From an uncultured Pelagibacteraceae bacterium (GTDB taxonomy: Bacteria > Pseudomonadota > Alphaproteobacteria > Pelagibacterales > Pelagibacteraceae), in assembly GCA_902600245.1 (NCBI GenBank), contig CACKIQ010000002.1, positions 1-64,000 on the forward strand: a DNA stretch of 64,000 nucleotides, given 5' to 3'. Numbering within the stretch: position 1 is the stretch's first letter; each line of letters opens with the position of its first letter. The notes under the pieces were generated by a model. It ran no database searches. It saw nothing but the letters and a program-made list of their open reading frames with translations, and had not been told where the DNA came from. Positions 41,378 to 51,483 of the stretch are shown piece by piece. A program made the translations under genes and the position numbers.

Positions 41378-42118
41378 CTAATTAATAGTTTTTTTGATTA
41401 TATCAATAAATTTTTTTGGGTTTTGCGATGCACCTCCAATCAAAAACCCGTCAATGCTAGCAATTTTTTTTAATATACTTACGTTATTGTTATTTACAGA
41501 TCCGCCATATAAAATTTTAGGATATTTTTTTACAAATCTATTTTTAATAAATAAAATAGTTTTATTTAAATCAGCTTCTTTTGGAATTACACCCGTTCCG
41601 ATAGACCATACAGGTTCATAGGCTATAATAATTTTAGATTTATTCTTTATCGATTTTAATCCTTTTTCAATTTGTTTTTTTAAAATTTGATTAGTTTTTT
41701 TTTGTCTTCTTTCTTTCAAAGTTTCACCAATACAAAATATAATTTTGAGACCTGATTTAATTGCACTTTTTATTTTTAAATTTATTAAATTATCTGTCTC
41801 ACCTAGTTGTCTATTTTCTGAGTGTCCCAAAATAACAAACTTTGCTCCAACATTTTTAAGCATGGTAGAATTTACTTGGCCAGTGTAAGCACCATAATCA
41901 TAACTCTGATGACAATTTTGAGCACCAACCTCTATTTTTGTTTTTTTAAGTCTTCTCGATAAAGGTCGAATTAATGTATTTGGCGGACAATAAACTATTT
42001 TAAACTTATTTTTCTTATTTGTTTTAGAAAACTTTATTACTTTATCAAGTGAATTTAGAGTTCTTAAATCACCAAACATTTTCCAATTAGCTACAAAATA
42101 CATATATTTATTTGTCAT
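41378..42118 (-). CDS. tpiA: triosephosphate isomerase
   Basis: VANWKMFGDL, ILGHSENRQLGETD, AYEPVWSIGTG, YGGSVN. Confidence 0.97.
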   Translation of the reverse strand: MTNKYMYFVANWKMFGDLRTLNSLDKVIKFSKTNKKNKFKIVYCPPNTLIRPLSRRLKKTKIEVGAQNCHQSYDYGAYTGQVNSTMLKNVGAKFVILGHSENRQLGETDNLINLKIKSAIKSGLKIIFCIGETLKERRQKKTNQILKKQIEKGLKSIKNKSKIIIAYEPVWSIGTGVIPKEADLNKTILFIKNRFVKKYPKILYGGSVNNNNVSILKKIASIDGFLIGGASQNPKKFIDIIKKTIN

Positions 42119-42174
42119 AATTGACTTTTTAATCTATAGATTTGTTTTTTACAGATCAATAAATTTATAACGCA

Positions 42175-43596
42175 ATGATTGAAAAATTAAAAAACTTAAG
42201 CTGGAAACAATTTGGTGGATTAGTTTTAATTGTTATAATTATTATTGCTTTTGGCTTTGGTGGTTTTGGTGGTGGATTTAGTATTAATAATCAAAACAAT
42301 ATTGCAAAAATAAATAAAACAAATGTCACCACTCAAGATTTTATGGATTACGTTAATCAAAGTGGAATTTCAGCAGATGCTATTAGAAATAATTTAGATA
42401 ACAATGTTATAGAGGAACTATTATCGGGACTTATATCAACCACGCTTATTAATCTAGAGATTGAGGATTTTAATATTTCAATTAATGAGAAAACAATACT
42501 TAAAAATATTAAAGAGAATAAAAACTTTCATGATGAAAATGGTAAATTTGAAAGAGTTAAGTATGAAAAATTTTTATTATCAAACAATATGTCTGCACCA
42601 ATGTTTGAATTAAAATTAAAAAATAGAGAATTACAAAAACATCTATTTGATTTTATTGGTGCTGGAACTATTACACCAAAATTTATAATTGATAAAAAAT
42701 TTGAAGAAAATAATAGATCTTTAGATATTGAATACTTTGATATGGATAGTCTATATAAAGTTAAGTCTGATTATACTGATGATGAAATAAAAGTATTTAT
42801 AGAGGAAAATAAAGAACAATTAAAAAGAGAATATATTGATTTTAGATACGTTATTTTAAATCCTAAAAATTTGATTGGTATCGATGAATTTAATCAAGAC
42901 TTTTTTGATGAAATTGATGAAATTGAAAACAAAATTTCACAAGGTACGAGTTTTGAAAATATTTTGGAAAATATTAATGTAAATATTATAGATATTTCTA
43001 AATTTGCACCTAGCTCAAGTGAACAAATAAATGAAGAATTAATTTATTCAAAAAAAGAAACGAAATTAGATTTAATTGAGAATGGTGATAATTTTTTACT
43101 TTATAATATAGATCAAGAATATGACTTATCTCCAGATTTAGAGGATGAAATAATTAAAAGTGAAATAGTTGAATTAATTTATCAAAAAGGAAAATTTGAT
43201 TACAACAGTAAAATATTAGAAGAAATTCAAAATAATAAATTTAATAACACAAAATTTGAAGAGTTAAGTAATTTTAACAAAGAGTACATGTCAATTAGCT
43301 CTATTAACGACGACAAAGTTTTTGAGATAAATTCTGTAAAAATGCTTTACTCGTTGCCAGTCAATTCTTTTACTTTAGTAAACAATAGTGAAAATAAAAT
43401 TTATTTAGTAAAAATAACAGGGTATAATAAAAACCTGCTAAACAAAGAAGGTGAAGATTACAAGAATTTTGTAAATAGTGAATTTACCAATACTAGAAAA
43501 AGTATTTTGGCTGCCTATGATCAATTGCTAACTAGCAAATATAAAATACAATTAAACCAAAAAACTATCGATAGAGTTAAAAATTATTTCAAATGA
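42175..43596 (+). CDS. SurA_N/PpiD-like membrane-anchored periplasmic protein without recognisable parvulin domain
   Basis: N-terminal TM, then TTQDFMDYVNQ... SurA_N-like region; position upstream of trpE; no GGDLG parvulin signature. Confidence 0.7.
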   Translation: MIEKLKNLSWKQFGGLVLIVIIIIAFGFGGFGGGFSINNQNNIAKINKTNVTTQDFMDYVNQSGISADAIRNNLDNNVIEELLSGLISTTLINLEIEDFNISINEKTILKNIKENKNFHDENGKFERVKYEKFLLSNNMSAPMFELKLKNRELQKHLFDFIGAGTITPKFIIDKKFEENNRSLDIEYFDMDSLYKVKSDYTDDEIKVFIEENKEQLKREYIDFRYVILNPKNLIGIDEFNQDFFDEIDEIENKISQGTSFENILENINVNIIDISKFAPSSSEQINEELIYSKKETKLDLIENGDNFLLYNIDQEYDLSPDLEDEIIKSEIVELIYQKGKFDYNSKILEEIQNNKFNNTKFEELSNFNKEYMSISSINDDKVFEINSVKMLYSLPVNSFTLVNNSENKIYLVKITGYNKNLLNKEGEDYKNFVNSEFTNTRKSILAAYDQLLTSKYKIQLNQKTIDRVKNYFK

Positions 43597-45053
43597 TTAT
43601 TAATCGAAGCTTCAAAGATTTTAAGTTTCGACATAGAAGCAAAAAAAATCAAATCATCTTTACTAAAAAGAAAGTAAAAAATGATGAGGAAGTGTTAAAC
43701 CTAATCGATAATTTCCTAGAGGAAAAAAACAGTTTTATATTTGAGTCTGTAGAAAAAGGTAAAATCAAAGGTAGATATACAATATTTGGTAAAAATCCTG
43801 ATAAAATTTGGGAATTTAATAAAAATAATTCTTATCTAATTCAAAAAAATAAAAAAAAAAAATTAAATGATAAACCAGAAAAATTAATTGAAAAAATCAT
43901 TCAAGATTTCAAGTTTGAAACTCCTAAAAATTTACCTAACATTTGCTCATTAATCTCTGGGTATTTTTCTTATGATTCAATAAGATATATAGAAAAAATT
44001 CCAGATAATTGTAAAAATGATCTCAATTTACCTGATGTGAGACTTCTTCGTCCAAGAACTTTAGTCATTCATGACAATTTAAAAAAAGAAATATTTTATA
44101 TATCTAACATTTTTAAAGATGAAAAAATTAAAAACTATAAAAATAAATATGAAGAAATTAAATCTAATTTGTTTACATTACTCATTCAGTCATCAATTAA
44201 AAATATTGATAAAAAAATAATTCCAAAATCAAAAAATATAAAAGTGAAATCTAACACTTCAAAAAATAAATTTTTATCAATGGTTAAAAAAGCAAAAAAA
44301 TATATTAAATTAGGAGATATTTTTCAGGTTGTATTAAGCCAAAGATTTGAGGCAAAATTAACAAAAAAACCGCTAGATATTTATAAAAAACTTAGAGTAA
44401 CAAACCCTTCTCCTTTTATGTTTTTCTTTAATTTTGAGGATTTTCAAATAATTGGTGCAAGTCCTGAAATACTTGTGAGACTTAGGGATAATAAAATTAC
44501 TGTTAGACCAATTGCAGGAACTAGACCAAGGGGTAAAACTAAAAAGGAAGATCTTTTTTATGAAAGAGACCTGCTTAGAGATAAAAAAGAACTTTCAGAG
44601 CATTTGATGCTTCTTGATTTAGGCAGAAATGATGCTGGTAAAGTCTCAAAAATAAATTCAGTGAAAGTTACAGAAAGCTTCATTATTGAAAGATATTCTC
44701 ATGTTATGCATATAGTTTCAAATGTAGTTGGGGAATATAATAAAAAATTTTCAAAATTTAAATCGCTCTTGGCTGGTTTCCCAGCAGGTACGGTATCTGG
44801 AGCTCCAAAAATTAGAGCTATGGAAATTATAGATGAATTAGAAACAACAAAAAGAAAAGTATATGCAGGAGGAATTGGATATTTTTCAGCAAATGGAGAA
44901 TTTGATACATGCATAGCCTTAAGAACTGCTGTTGCTAAAAATAAAAAATTTTATGTGCAAGCAGGTGCAGGTATAGTTGCAGATAGTAAACCTAAAAATG
45001 AATATGAGGAAACAGTAAATAAAGCTAAAGCTTTAATTAATGCTTTAAGATAA
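43593..45053 (+). CDS. trpE: anthranilate synthase component I
   Basis: GDIFQVVLSQRF, NPSPFMFFFNF, AGFPAGTVSGAPKIRAMEIIDELE. Confidence 0.96.
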   Translation: MIINRSFKDFKFRHRSKKNQIIFTKKKVKNDEEVLNLIDNFLEEKNSFIFESVEKGKIKGRYTIFGKNPDKIWEFNKNNSYLIQKNKKKKLNDKPEKLIEKIIQDFKFETPKNLPNICSLISGYFSYDSIRYIEKIPDNCKNDLNLPDVRLLRPRTLVIHDNLKKEIFYISNIFKDEKIKNYKNKYEEIKSNLFTLLIQSSIKNIDKKIIPKSKNIKVKSNTSKNKFLSMVKKAKKYIKLGDIFQVVLSQRFEAKLTKKPLDIYKKLRVTNPSPFMFFFNFEDFQIIGASPEILVRLRDNKITVRPIAGTRPRGKTKKEDLFYERDLLRDKKELSEHLMLLDLGRNDAGKVSKINSVKVTESFIIERYSHVMHIVSNVVGEYNKKFSKFKSLLAGFPAGTVSGAPKIRAMEIIDELETTKRKVYAGGIGYFSANGEFDTCIALRTAVAKNKKFYVQAGAGIVADSKPKNEYEETVNKAKALINALR

Positions 45054-45619
45054 TGAAAATATTGTTAATAGATAATTACGATAGTTTTACTTTTAATTTG
45101 TATCACTATATTTCCTCATTAAACACAACCGTGGATGTCGTTAGAAACAATAAAATTAATTCAAAAGAAATTAAAAAAAGGAAATATGATAAAATAGTAA
45201 TTTCACCTGGACCAGGTAATCCAAATCAATCAGGAAACTGTATTAATATTTTAAAATCTTTACATAAGGAAATACCTTTTTTGGGAGTTTGTCTAGGACA
45301 TCAAATTATTGGTCAAGTTTTTGGGTCAAGGATTATCCAAGCTAAGAAATTAATGCATGGAAAAACAAGTAAAATAAAATCAAAAAAAATTGGTATCCTT
45401 AAAAATCTTCCAAGTACTTTTGAAGCTACTAGATACCATAGTTTAGTAATTGATAAAAAAACACTTTCTCAAGAGCTAACAATCACAGCAGAAACAGAAG
45501 ATGGAGTAATAATGGGTGTTCAACATAAAAAATTCAATATTCATGGTGTACAATTTCATCCAGAAAGTATTAAAACTAAATTTGGGATGAAAATACTAAA
45601 AAACTTTATAAATTATTAA
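45053..45619 (+). CDS. trpG: anthranilate synthase component II (glutamine amidotransferase)
   Basis: LLIDNYDSFTFNLYHY, SPGPGNP, GVCLGHQ. Confidence 0.96.
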   Translation: MKILLIDNYDSFTFNLYHYISSLNTTVDVVRNNKINSKEIKKRKYDKIVISPGPGNPNQSGNCINILKSLHKEIPFLGVCLGHQIIGQVFGSRIIQAKKLMHGKTSKIKSKKIGILKNLPSTFEATRYHSLVIDKKTLSQELTITAETEDGVIMGVQHKKFNIHGVQFHPESIKTKFGMKILKNFINY

Positions 45620-45623
45620 ATTT

Positions 45624-46616
45624 ATGGATCAAATTTTAGAAAAATTAAATAATAAACAAAACTTAACTTTTGAAGAAAGTAAGTCTGCATTTGAAATTTT
45701 AATGACAGGAAAAGCCAGTGATGAACAAATTTTTAACTTTTTAACACTGTTATCTGAAAAAGGTGAAGTTGCAGACGAAATAGCTGGTGGTGTTTTTGTG
45801 TTAAGAGATAAATCAAAAAGAGTGAATGTAAGTGATTGTATTGATACATGTGGAACAGGTGGTGACGGAATGAACACACTTAATATTTCTACAGCTTCTG
45901 CACTACTTTTAGCTAGTATGAATATTAAAGTAGCTAAACATGGAAATAAAGCTGTTTCTTCAAAGTGTGGGTCTGGTGATGTTTTGGAAGCTCTCAAAAT
46001 TAAAATTGATTTAGAACCTGAGGATATTGAAAAAGAAATTAATACCAATAATTTTGGTTTTATGTTCGCGCCAAATTATCATAGTGCAATGAGATTTGTT
46101 GGTCCTGTTAGAAAGAAAATTGGAAAAAGGACCATTTTTAATATGATTGGTCCATTAAGTAATCCAGCTCTTGTAGAGAGACAAGTTGTAGGTGTTTTTG
46201 ATAAAAAATTATTAAAAATTTTTGCAGAGGGACTTAAAAATTTAAATTTAAAATTTGCTTGGATAGTAAATAGCGAGGATGGATTAGATGAAATATCTCC
46301 ATATGCAACCACTAATGTTATTCAATTAAAAGATGGTCAAATATCTGAAATTAAAATAGATCCAAATGCTTTAGGGGTTAATGCAGATAATTTTAAAAAT
46401 CTAGTGGGTGATGATGCAAAATTTAATGCTGATAAAATGATTGAAATTTTTAAAGGTAAAGATAATGACTTTTCAAAAGCAGTTTGTTTAAATGCTGCGG
46501 CAGGTTTAATTGTTGGAGAAAAATTTTCAGACTTTTCTGAAGCATATAATTACACAAGAGAATTTATCCTTTCTGGAAAAACTTTTTTACATCTAGAAAA
46601 AATTCAAAATGTCTGA
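45624..46616 (+). CDS. trpD: anthranilate phosphoribosyltransferase
   Basis: DTCGTGGDGMNTLNISTA, KHGNKAVSSKCGSGDVLEAL. Confidence 0.96.
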   Translation: MDQILEKLNNKQNLTFEESKSAFEILMTGKASDEQIFNFLTLLSEKGEVADEIAGGVFVLRDKSKRVNVSDCIDTCGTGGDGMNTLNISTASALLLASMNIKVAKHGNKAVSSKCGSGDVLEALKIKIDLEPEDIEKEINTNNFGFMFAPNYHSAMRFVGPVRKKIGKRTIFNMIGPLSNPALVERQVVGVFDKKLLKIFAEGLKNLNLKFAWIVNSEDGLDEISPYATTNVIQLKDGQISEIKIDPNALGVNADNFKNLVGDDAKFNADKMIEIFKGKDNDFSKAVCLNAAAGLIVGEKFSDFSEAYNYTREFILSGKTFLHLEKIQNV

Positions 46617-47400
46617 AAATATACTTCAAAATATAATTCAAAAGAAAATTGAAAAAGTTGATAAATTAAAAAAATCTCTAGATCTTAAAACTTTGGATAA
46701 ATTAATTAATAAAAACAACAGCTATATTAATTTTAAAGAGAAAATAGAAAATAATATAAAAAATAATAAAACTTCAATTATTGCTGAAATTAAAAAAGCA
46801 AGTCCTTCAGCAGGTATAATAATTGATGATTATAATCCTGTAGATATTGCTCAGATTTATTTAAATAATAAGGCAACTTGCCTTTCAGTTTTAACAGAAG
46901 AAGATTATTTTTTAGGAAATTTAATTCACATAAGCAAAATAAAAGATAAAATAAATTTACCTATATTGTGTAAGGATTTTTTTATCGATAAATTTCAAAT
47001 ACCTTTGGCAAAAAGTTATGGCGCTGATGCTATTTTAATTATTTTAGCTGGGGTTTCAGATAATCTTGCTTCTGAATTATATGATGAAGCTATAAAATAC
47101 AATATGTCGGTTATAGTTGAAGTTCATACAATGGAAGAAGCTAAAAAAGCATTAAATTTTAAAGATGCATTAATTGGAATAAACAATAGAAATTTAAAAA
47201 CACTTAAAACTGATATAAATACAACTTATGATATTTATGATGTTGTAAAAAGTCACAAAGGTCCTTTAATATCTGAAAGTGGAATTAAGAATAAAGAAGA
47301 GCTATTAGAGCTTAATAACAAAACATCAATTAACACTTTTTTAATTGGTGAATCACTTTTGAAAAACTTAGATAAAAATTCTATATTTTCAGTTTTATAG
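46609..47400 (+). CDS. trpC: indole-3-glycerol phosphate synthase
   Basis: IIAEIKKASPSAGII, LSVLTEEDYFLGN, IGINNRNLKT. Confidence 0.96.
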   Translation: MSENILQNIIQKKIEKVDKLKKSLDLKTLDKLINKNNSYINFKEKIENNIKNNKTSIIAEIKKASPSAGIIIDDYNPVDIAQIYLNNKATCLSVLTEEDYFLGNLIHISKIKDKINLPILCKDFFIDKFQIPLAKSYGADAILIILAGVSDNLASELYDEAIKYNMSVIVEVHTMEEAKKALNFKDALIGINNRNLKTLKTDINTTYDIYDVVKSHKGPLISESGIKNKEELLELNNKTSINTFLIGESLLKNLDKNSIFSVL

Positions 47401-47450
47401 TCAAATAAAGCCCTATTTTACTAGTTTTTTTTAGTATTGTTAATTTAAAA

Positions 47451-47487
47451 GAACTTTTATAGAACATTGTTTGTACGATATTTGTTC
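47451..47487. promoter_or_regulatory. candidate LexA operator upstream of lexA
   Basis: GAAC-TTTTATA-GAAC-ATTGTTT-GTAC-GATATTT-GTTC: exact GAAC-N7-GAAC plus two further tetramers at 11-bp period. Confidence 0.75.
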
Positions 47488-47489
47488 TT

Positions 47490-48167
47490 ATGCTAACAAA
47501 AAAACAAAAAAACCTACTTTTATTTATCAACAAGAAGTTGAGAAGTTCTGGCGTATCTCCTTCATATGAAGAGATGAAACAGTCTCTTAATTTAAAATCT
47601 AAATCAGGTATTCATAGATTGATTAGTGCTTTAGAAGAAAGAGGTTTTATAAAAAGATTAGCTCACAAAGCAAGAGCTTTAGAGGTAATTAAATTGCCAG
47701 AAACAGCTTCTGCCAATGATATTTATAATAGCTTTTCACCTAGTGTGATTAAAGGCGGATTAGATGAAGAGCAAACTCATTCAGATGAAGTAGAAGTACC
47801 AGTGCTTGGAAAAATTGCAGCTGGAACACCTGTTGAAGCAATACAAAATGAGGTATCTAGAATTCCACTACCAAATAATTTAGAAAAAAATGGTGATTAC
47901 TTTGGATTAAAAGTTCAAGGTGACTCCATGATAGATGCAGGTATTCATGAAGGTGATACTGTTATTATTAAAAGAACAGATACTGCTGATAATGGTAAAA
48001 TTGTTGTTGCATTAATAGATGAGCATGAAGCGATGTTAAAAAGAATTCGAAAAAAAGGTAAAGTTGTGGCGCTTGAAAGTGCTAATAGAAACTATGAAAC
48101 TAAGATTTTTGGACCTGATAGAGTAAAAGTTCAAGGAGTTTTAGTATCTTTATATAGAAACTTCTAA
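47490..48167 (+). CDS. lexA: LexA repressor
   Basis: N-terminal winged helix, AAGTPVEA cleavage site, [13 protein letters not shown] (Ser), [18 protein letters not shown] (Lys). Confidence 0.96.
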   Translation: MLTKKQKNLLLFINKKLRSSGVSPSYEEMKQSLNLKSKSGIHRLISALEERGFIKRLAHKARALEVIKLPETASANDIYNSFSPSVIKGGLDEEQTHSDEVEVPVLGKIAAGTPVEAIQNEVSRIPLPNNLEKNGDYFGLKVQGDSMIDAGIHEGDTVIIKRTDTADNGKIVVALIDEHEAMLKRIRKKGKVVALESANRNYETKIFGPDRVKVQGVLVSLYRNF

Positions 48168-48186
48168 AAAAATAGTCTAAACAACA

Positions 48187-49587
48187 TTGATGTCTAAAGT
48201 AGCAACACGTTTTGCTCCATCCCCTACTGGAGCTCTTCATATTGGAGGGGTTAGAACTGCCTTATTTAATTGGTTGTTCTCTAAAAATCAAAAAGGAACT
48301 TTTCACCTAAGAATTGAAGATACTGACAAAGAAAGATCAAAAGAAGAATACAAAATACAAATTATTAAATCATTAAAGTGGATAGGAATTGAGCATGATG
48401 GTGAAGAATATATTCAGTCACAAAAAATAGAAGATCACATTAAAATTGCTAATGAATTATTAAAAAAAGGTAACGCATATAAATGCTACTGCTCTACTGA
48501 AGAGATAGAAGAACAAAAAAAAAGAGCTAGGCAAAAAAAGATGCCATATATTTATAATAGAAAATGGAGAGATTCTAATGAAAAAGATGCTCCTAAAGAT
48601 ATTAAACCCGTGATTAGATTTAAAAGTAAAATAAATGGAAATTCTAAACTTAAAGATTTAGTTCAAGGAGATATTGAAATTGAAAATAATACAATAGAAG
48701 ATTTTATAATTTTAAGAAACGATGGAACGCCGACTTACAACCTTTCTGCAACCGTTGACGATCATCAAATGGGAATGACACATATAATTAGAGGAGATGA
48801 TCACAAAATAAATACTTTTAAACAAATACAAATATATCAAGCAATGGGTTGGGATGTTCCAGAATTTGCGCACATTCCATTAATTCATACTATTGAAGGT
48901 AAAAAACTCTCAAAAAGAGATAATGCCTCAACGTTGGATGATTACTCAAAAATAGGCATAATACCTGATGCTTTAAGGAATTATCTACTTAGACTTGGAT
49001 GGTCATATCAAGACAAAGAAATATTTACTCTGGATGAGAGCATTGAATTCTTTAATTTAGAAGGTATTGGCAAATCACCATCAAAGCTAGATATGAGCAG
49101 AATATTATCAATGAATGAGCACTATATAAAAACAATTGATGAGAACGATCTTTATCAAAATCTATTTGAATATTGCAAAATTTATAAAGAAGAAATTAAA
49201 AGTGATAAAGAAACAAAAGTTAAATCCTCATTATCATTTTTAAAAAATAAGGCTAAAACCTTAGAAGATATTTACAATAATTCAAGATTCATCATCAATG
49301 ATGAAGTTAGCTTCAATCAGGATGATTTAAAATTGATTGATGATAAAGCAAAAAAAATTATTTCAGAATTTATTAAAGAATTATCACTTATATCAAATAT
49401 AAATAAGGAGAGTTTAGAGCCAGTAGTAAATAATTTGATTAAAACAAATGATACAAATTTTAAAGGAGTTGGTCAGCCTATACGGATTGCTTTGACCGGA
49501 TCAAAATTTGGTCCTGGTTTATATGATATAGTTATAGCTCTTGGCAAAGAAGAGGTGTTAAATAGGCTAGCTAAGATAATTTCTTAG
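48187..49587 (+). CDS. gltX: glutamyl-tRNA synthetase
   Basis: RFAPSPTGALHIGGVRTALFNW, GKKLSKRDNAS; alternative start at 48190. Confidence 0.96.
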   Translation: MMSKVATRFAPSPTGALHIGGVRTALFNWLFSKNQKGTFHLRIEDTDKERSKEEYKIQIIKSLKWIGIEHDGEEYIQSQKIEDHIKIANELLKKGNAYKCYCSTEEIEEQKKRARQKKMPYIYNRKWRDSNEKDAPKDIKPVIRFKSKINGNSKLKDLVQGDIEIENNTIEDFIILRNDGTPTYNLSATVDDHQMGMTHIIRGDDHKINTFKQIQIYQAMGWDVPEFAHIPLIHTIEGKKLSKRDNASTLDDYSKIGIIPDALRNYLLRLGWSYQDKEIFTLDESIEFFNLEGIGKSPSKLDMSRILSMNEHYIKTIDENDLYQNLFEYCKIYKEEIKSDKETKVKSSLSFLKNKAKTLEDIYNNSRFIINDEVSFNQDDLKLIDDKAKKIISEFIKELSLISNINKESLEPVVNNLIKTNDTNFKGVGQPIRIALTGSKFGPGLYDIVIALGKEEVLNRLAKIIS

Positions 49588-50700
49588 AACTAAACAAGCC
49601 TCTTCAGAGGAAGAGGTTTTAGATCTGATACCTTCTAATGTTTTTGAACAATCAAATAATTGTTTTTTAATAAGTTCAGGATTTTTTAAAAGATAAATTA
49701 CAGACTTATAAATTTCATCAGCATTACATTCATTTTGTAACAATTCTGGAATAACTTCACGATTATTGATTATATTAATTATATTTGCAAATTTAACATT
49801 AACTAACATCTTAAATATTATAAAATTTATAAAACCTAGTTTATAAATAATTATAGAGGGCACATTTGAGCTAGAAATTTGCAATGAAACTGTCCCAGAT
49901 TTAGATACTGCAAAAGAAGAATTAGATATAATATTAGATTTAATACTCTCGTCTGAAACTACATCAACGTTTTCAAAATTAAATTTTTTTATTTCTGACA
50001 AAATTAAATTTTTATTTTCGTCAGTTGCATGAAAGTAAAAATAAAATTCATTATGTCTTTTGTTCATTAGTTTTACAAAATCAATTAAAATATTTAATAA
50101 AGCATCTATTTCAGATTTTCTACTTCCAGGGAAAATTGATATAATTTTTTTATCTTTAGGAATTATATTTTCAATAAATTTTTTATTATCTTCATTATTC
50201 TCTATTAATGGATGTCCAACAAAAGTATTCGTTATATTTTCCTCATCAAAATATTTTTTTTCAAAATCAAATAACAAAAGGATATGATCAATAAACTTTT
50301 TAATTTTTTTAACTCTATTTTTTCTCCATATCCAAACTTGGGGAGCTACATAGTGAATTGTTTTAATATTATTATTAATTTTTTTTACTCTTTCGGCTAC
50401 ACGCATAGTAAAATCAGGGCTATCAACAGAAAATAATATATCAGGATTAAATTTTATTATTTCATTAACTGTTTGATTAATTTTGTTTCTAATTTTAAAT
50501 ATATTGAGTAAAATACTGGTAAAACCAAGATAAGTAATTTCACTTAAATTAAAAATAGAATTAATTCCTAATTTATTTAAATGATTTCCTCCAACAGATA
50601 AATATTCTATATCAGGATTTTGTGATTTAAGTTTTGAAATGACTGTTGAGGCTAATTTGTCACCAGAAGGTTCCCCTGTGAGTATAAATATTTTTTTCAT
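49567..50700 (-). CDS. lpxB: lipid-A-disaccharide synthase
   Basis: ILTGEPSGDKLASTVI, HYVAPQVWIWRKNR, FPGSRKSEI. Confidence 0.95.
   Translation of the reverse strand: MKKIFILTGEPSGDKLASTVISKLKSQNPDIEYLSVGGNHLNKLGINSIFNLSEITYLGFTSILLNIFKIRNKINQTVNEIIKFNPDILFSVDSPDFTMRVAERVKKINNNIKTIHYVAPQVWIWRKNRVKKIKKFIDHILLLFDFEKKYFDEENITNTFVGHPLIENNEDNKKFIENIIPKDKKIISIFPGSRKSEIDALLNILIDFVKLMNKRHNEFYFYFHATDENKNLILSEIKKFNFENVDVVSDESIKSNIISNSSFAVSKSGTVSLQISSSNVPSIIIYKLGFINFIIFKMLVNVKFANIINIINNREVIPELLQNECNADEIYKSVIYLLKNPELIKKQLFDCSKTLEGIRSKTSSSEEACLVLRNYLS
49596..49619 (+). terminator. factor-independent terminator of gltX located inside lpxB 3' end
   Basis: AAGCCTCTTC-AGAG-GAAGAGGTTTT. Confidence 0.75.
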
Positions 50701-51482
50701 ATAATATTTATAAAAATCTTGTTTTTATTGGCAAATTTAATGCATTCATTTTTATTTAAAAAAATATTTTTTTTAGATTGTAATACCACACCCCTTAAAC
50801 CATGTTTTTTAATATCCTTAAAAGTTTGCAAACCAATTGTTGGTAAATCCATTCTTAAATCTTGTTTTTTTTTAGGTAATTTAATTAAAATACTATCTGA
50901 TTTTTTCTTTAGTTTTGATAACATTTTTTTTGTACCCTCTTTTCCCTCTTTAGCTAAGATTTTGTCTCCTTTGACTACTAATGCTTGAATGTGATCTAAA
51001 CTTTTGGTTTTATTAAAAAAAATTCTTCCTTTTTTAATTGATATTAAATCTTTTTTATTTGGCTTAAATTTACTGTAATTTCCTTTCTTTAAAGATAATT
51101 CTGGATTAAAAAATATAGAGCTAATGACTTTAATTCCTTCATTGTTTAAAATTTTTATAATTGATTTAATTATAGCAGCATCACCTATTTTAGCTGCTCT
51201 TATTATACTTGGCATATAATAAATTCCTTTAATATCTAAACTTATAGATGAAAAATTTGGTCTAGAAATCTTGCCTGCAAATAAAACTTTTTTACATTTT
51301 TTTTGTTTAATTAAATTAATTATTGATCCAAATTTTCCAATACTTATTCTGAAAGAATATTTGTCATTTTGGAATTTATTATTTTTGGAAAAATCAATTA
51401 TAAAATATTTTTTTTTTAATTTTTTGATTTTACTAAGAACTATTTCTGAAAAATCTGTATCACCTAAAAACAAACCTATCAT
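50697..51482 (-). CDS. lpxI: UDP-2,3-diacylglucosamine pyrophosphatase LpxI (DUF1009 family)
   Basis: Between lpxA and lpxB; KVLFAGKISRPNF, MDLPTIGLQTFKDIKKHGLRGVVLQ. Confidence 0.9.
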   Translation of the reverse strand: MIGLFLGDTDFSEIVLSKIKKLKKKYFIIDFSKNNKFQNDKYSFRISIGKFGSIINLIKQKKCKKVLFAGKISRPNFSSISLDIKGIYYMPSIIRAAKIGDAAIIKSIIKILNNEGIKVISSIFFNPELSLKKGNYSKFKPNKKDLISIKKGRIFFNKTKSLDHIQALVVKGDKILAKEGKEGTKKMLSKLKKKSDSILIKLPKKKQDLRMDLPTIGLQTFKDIKKHGLRGVVLQSKKNIFLNKNECIKFANKNKIFINII

Positions 51483-51483
51483 C

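Noticed and set aside
43560-43600. trp attenuator or leader peptide before trpE
   Set aside because: trpE start overlaps the upstream gene's stop; no room for a leader peptide or attenuator hairpins.
45629-46048. 139-aa antisense ORF within trpD
   Set aside because: No family resemblance; trpD is unambiguous on the other strand.
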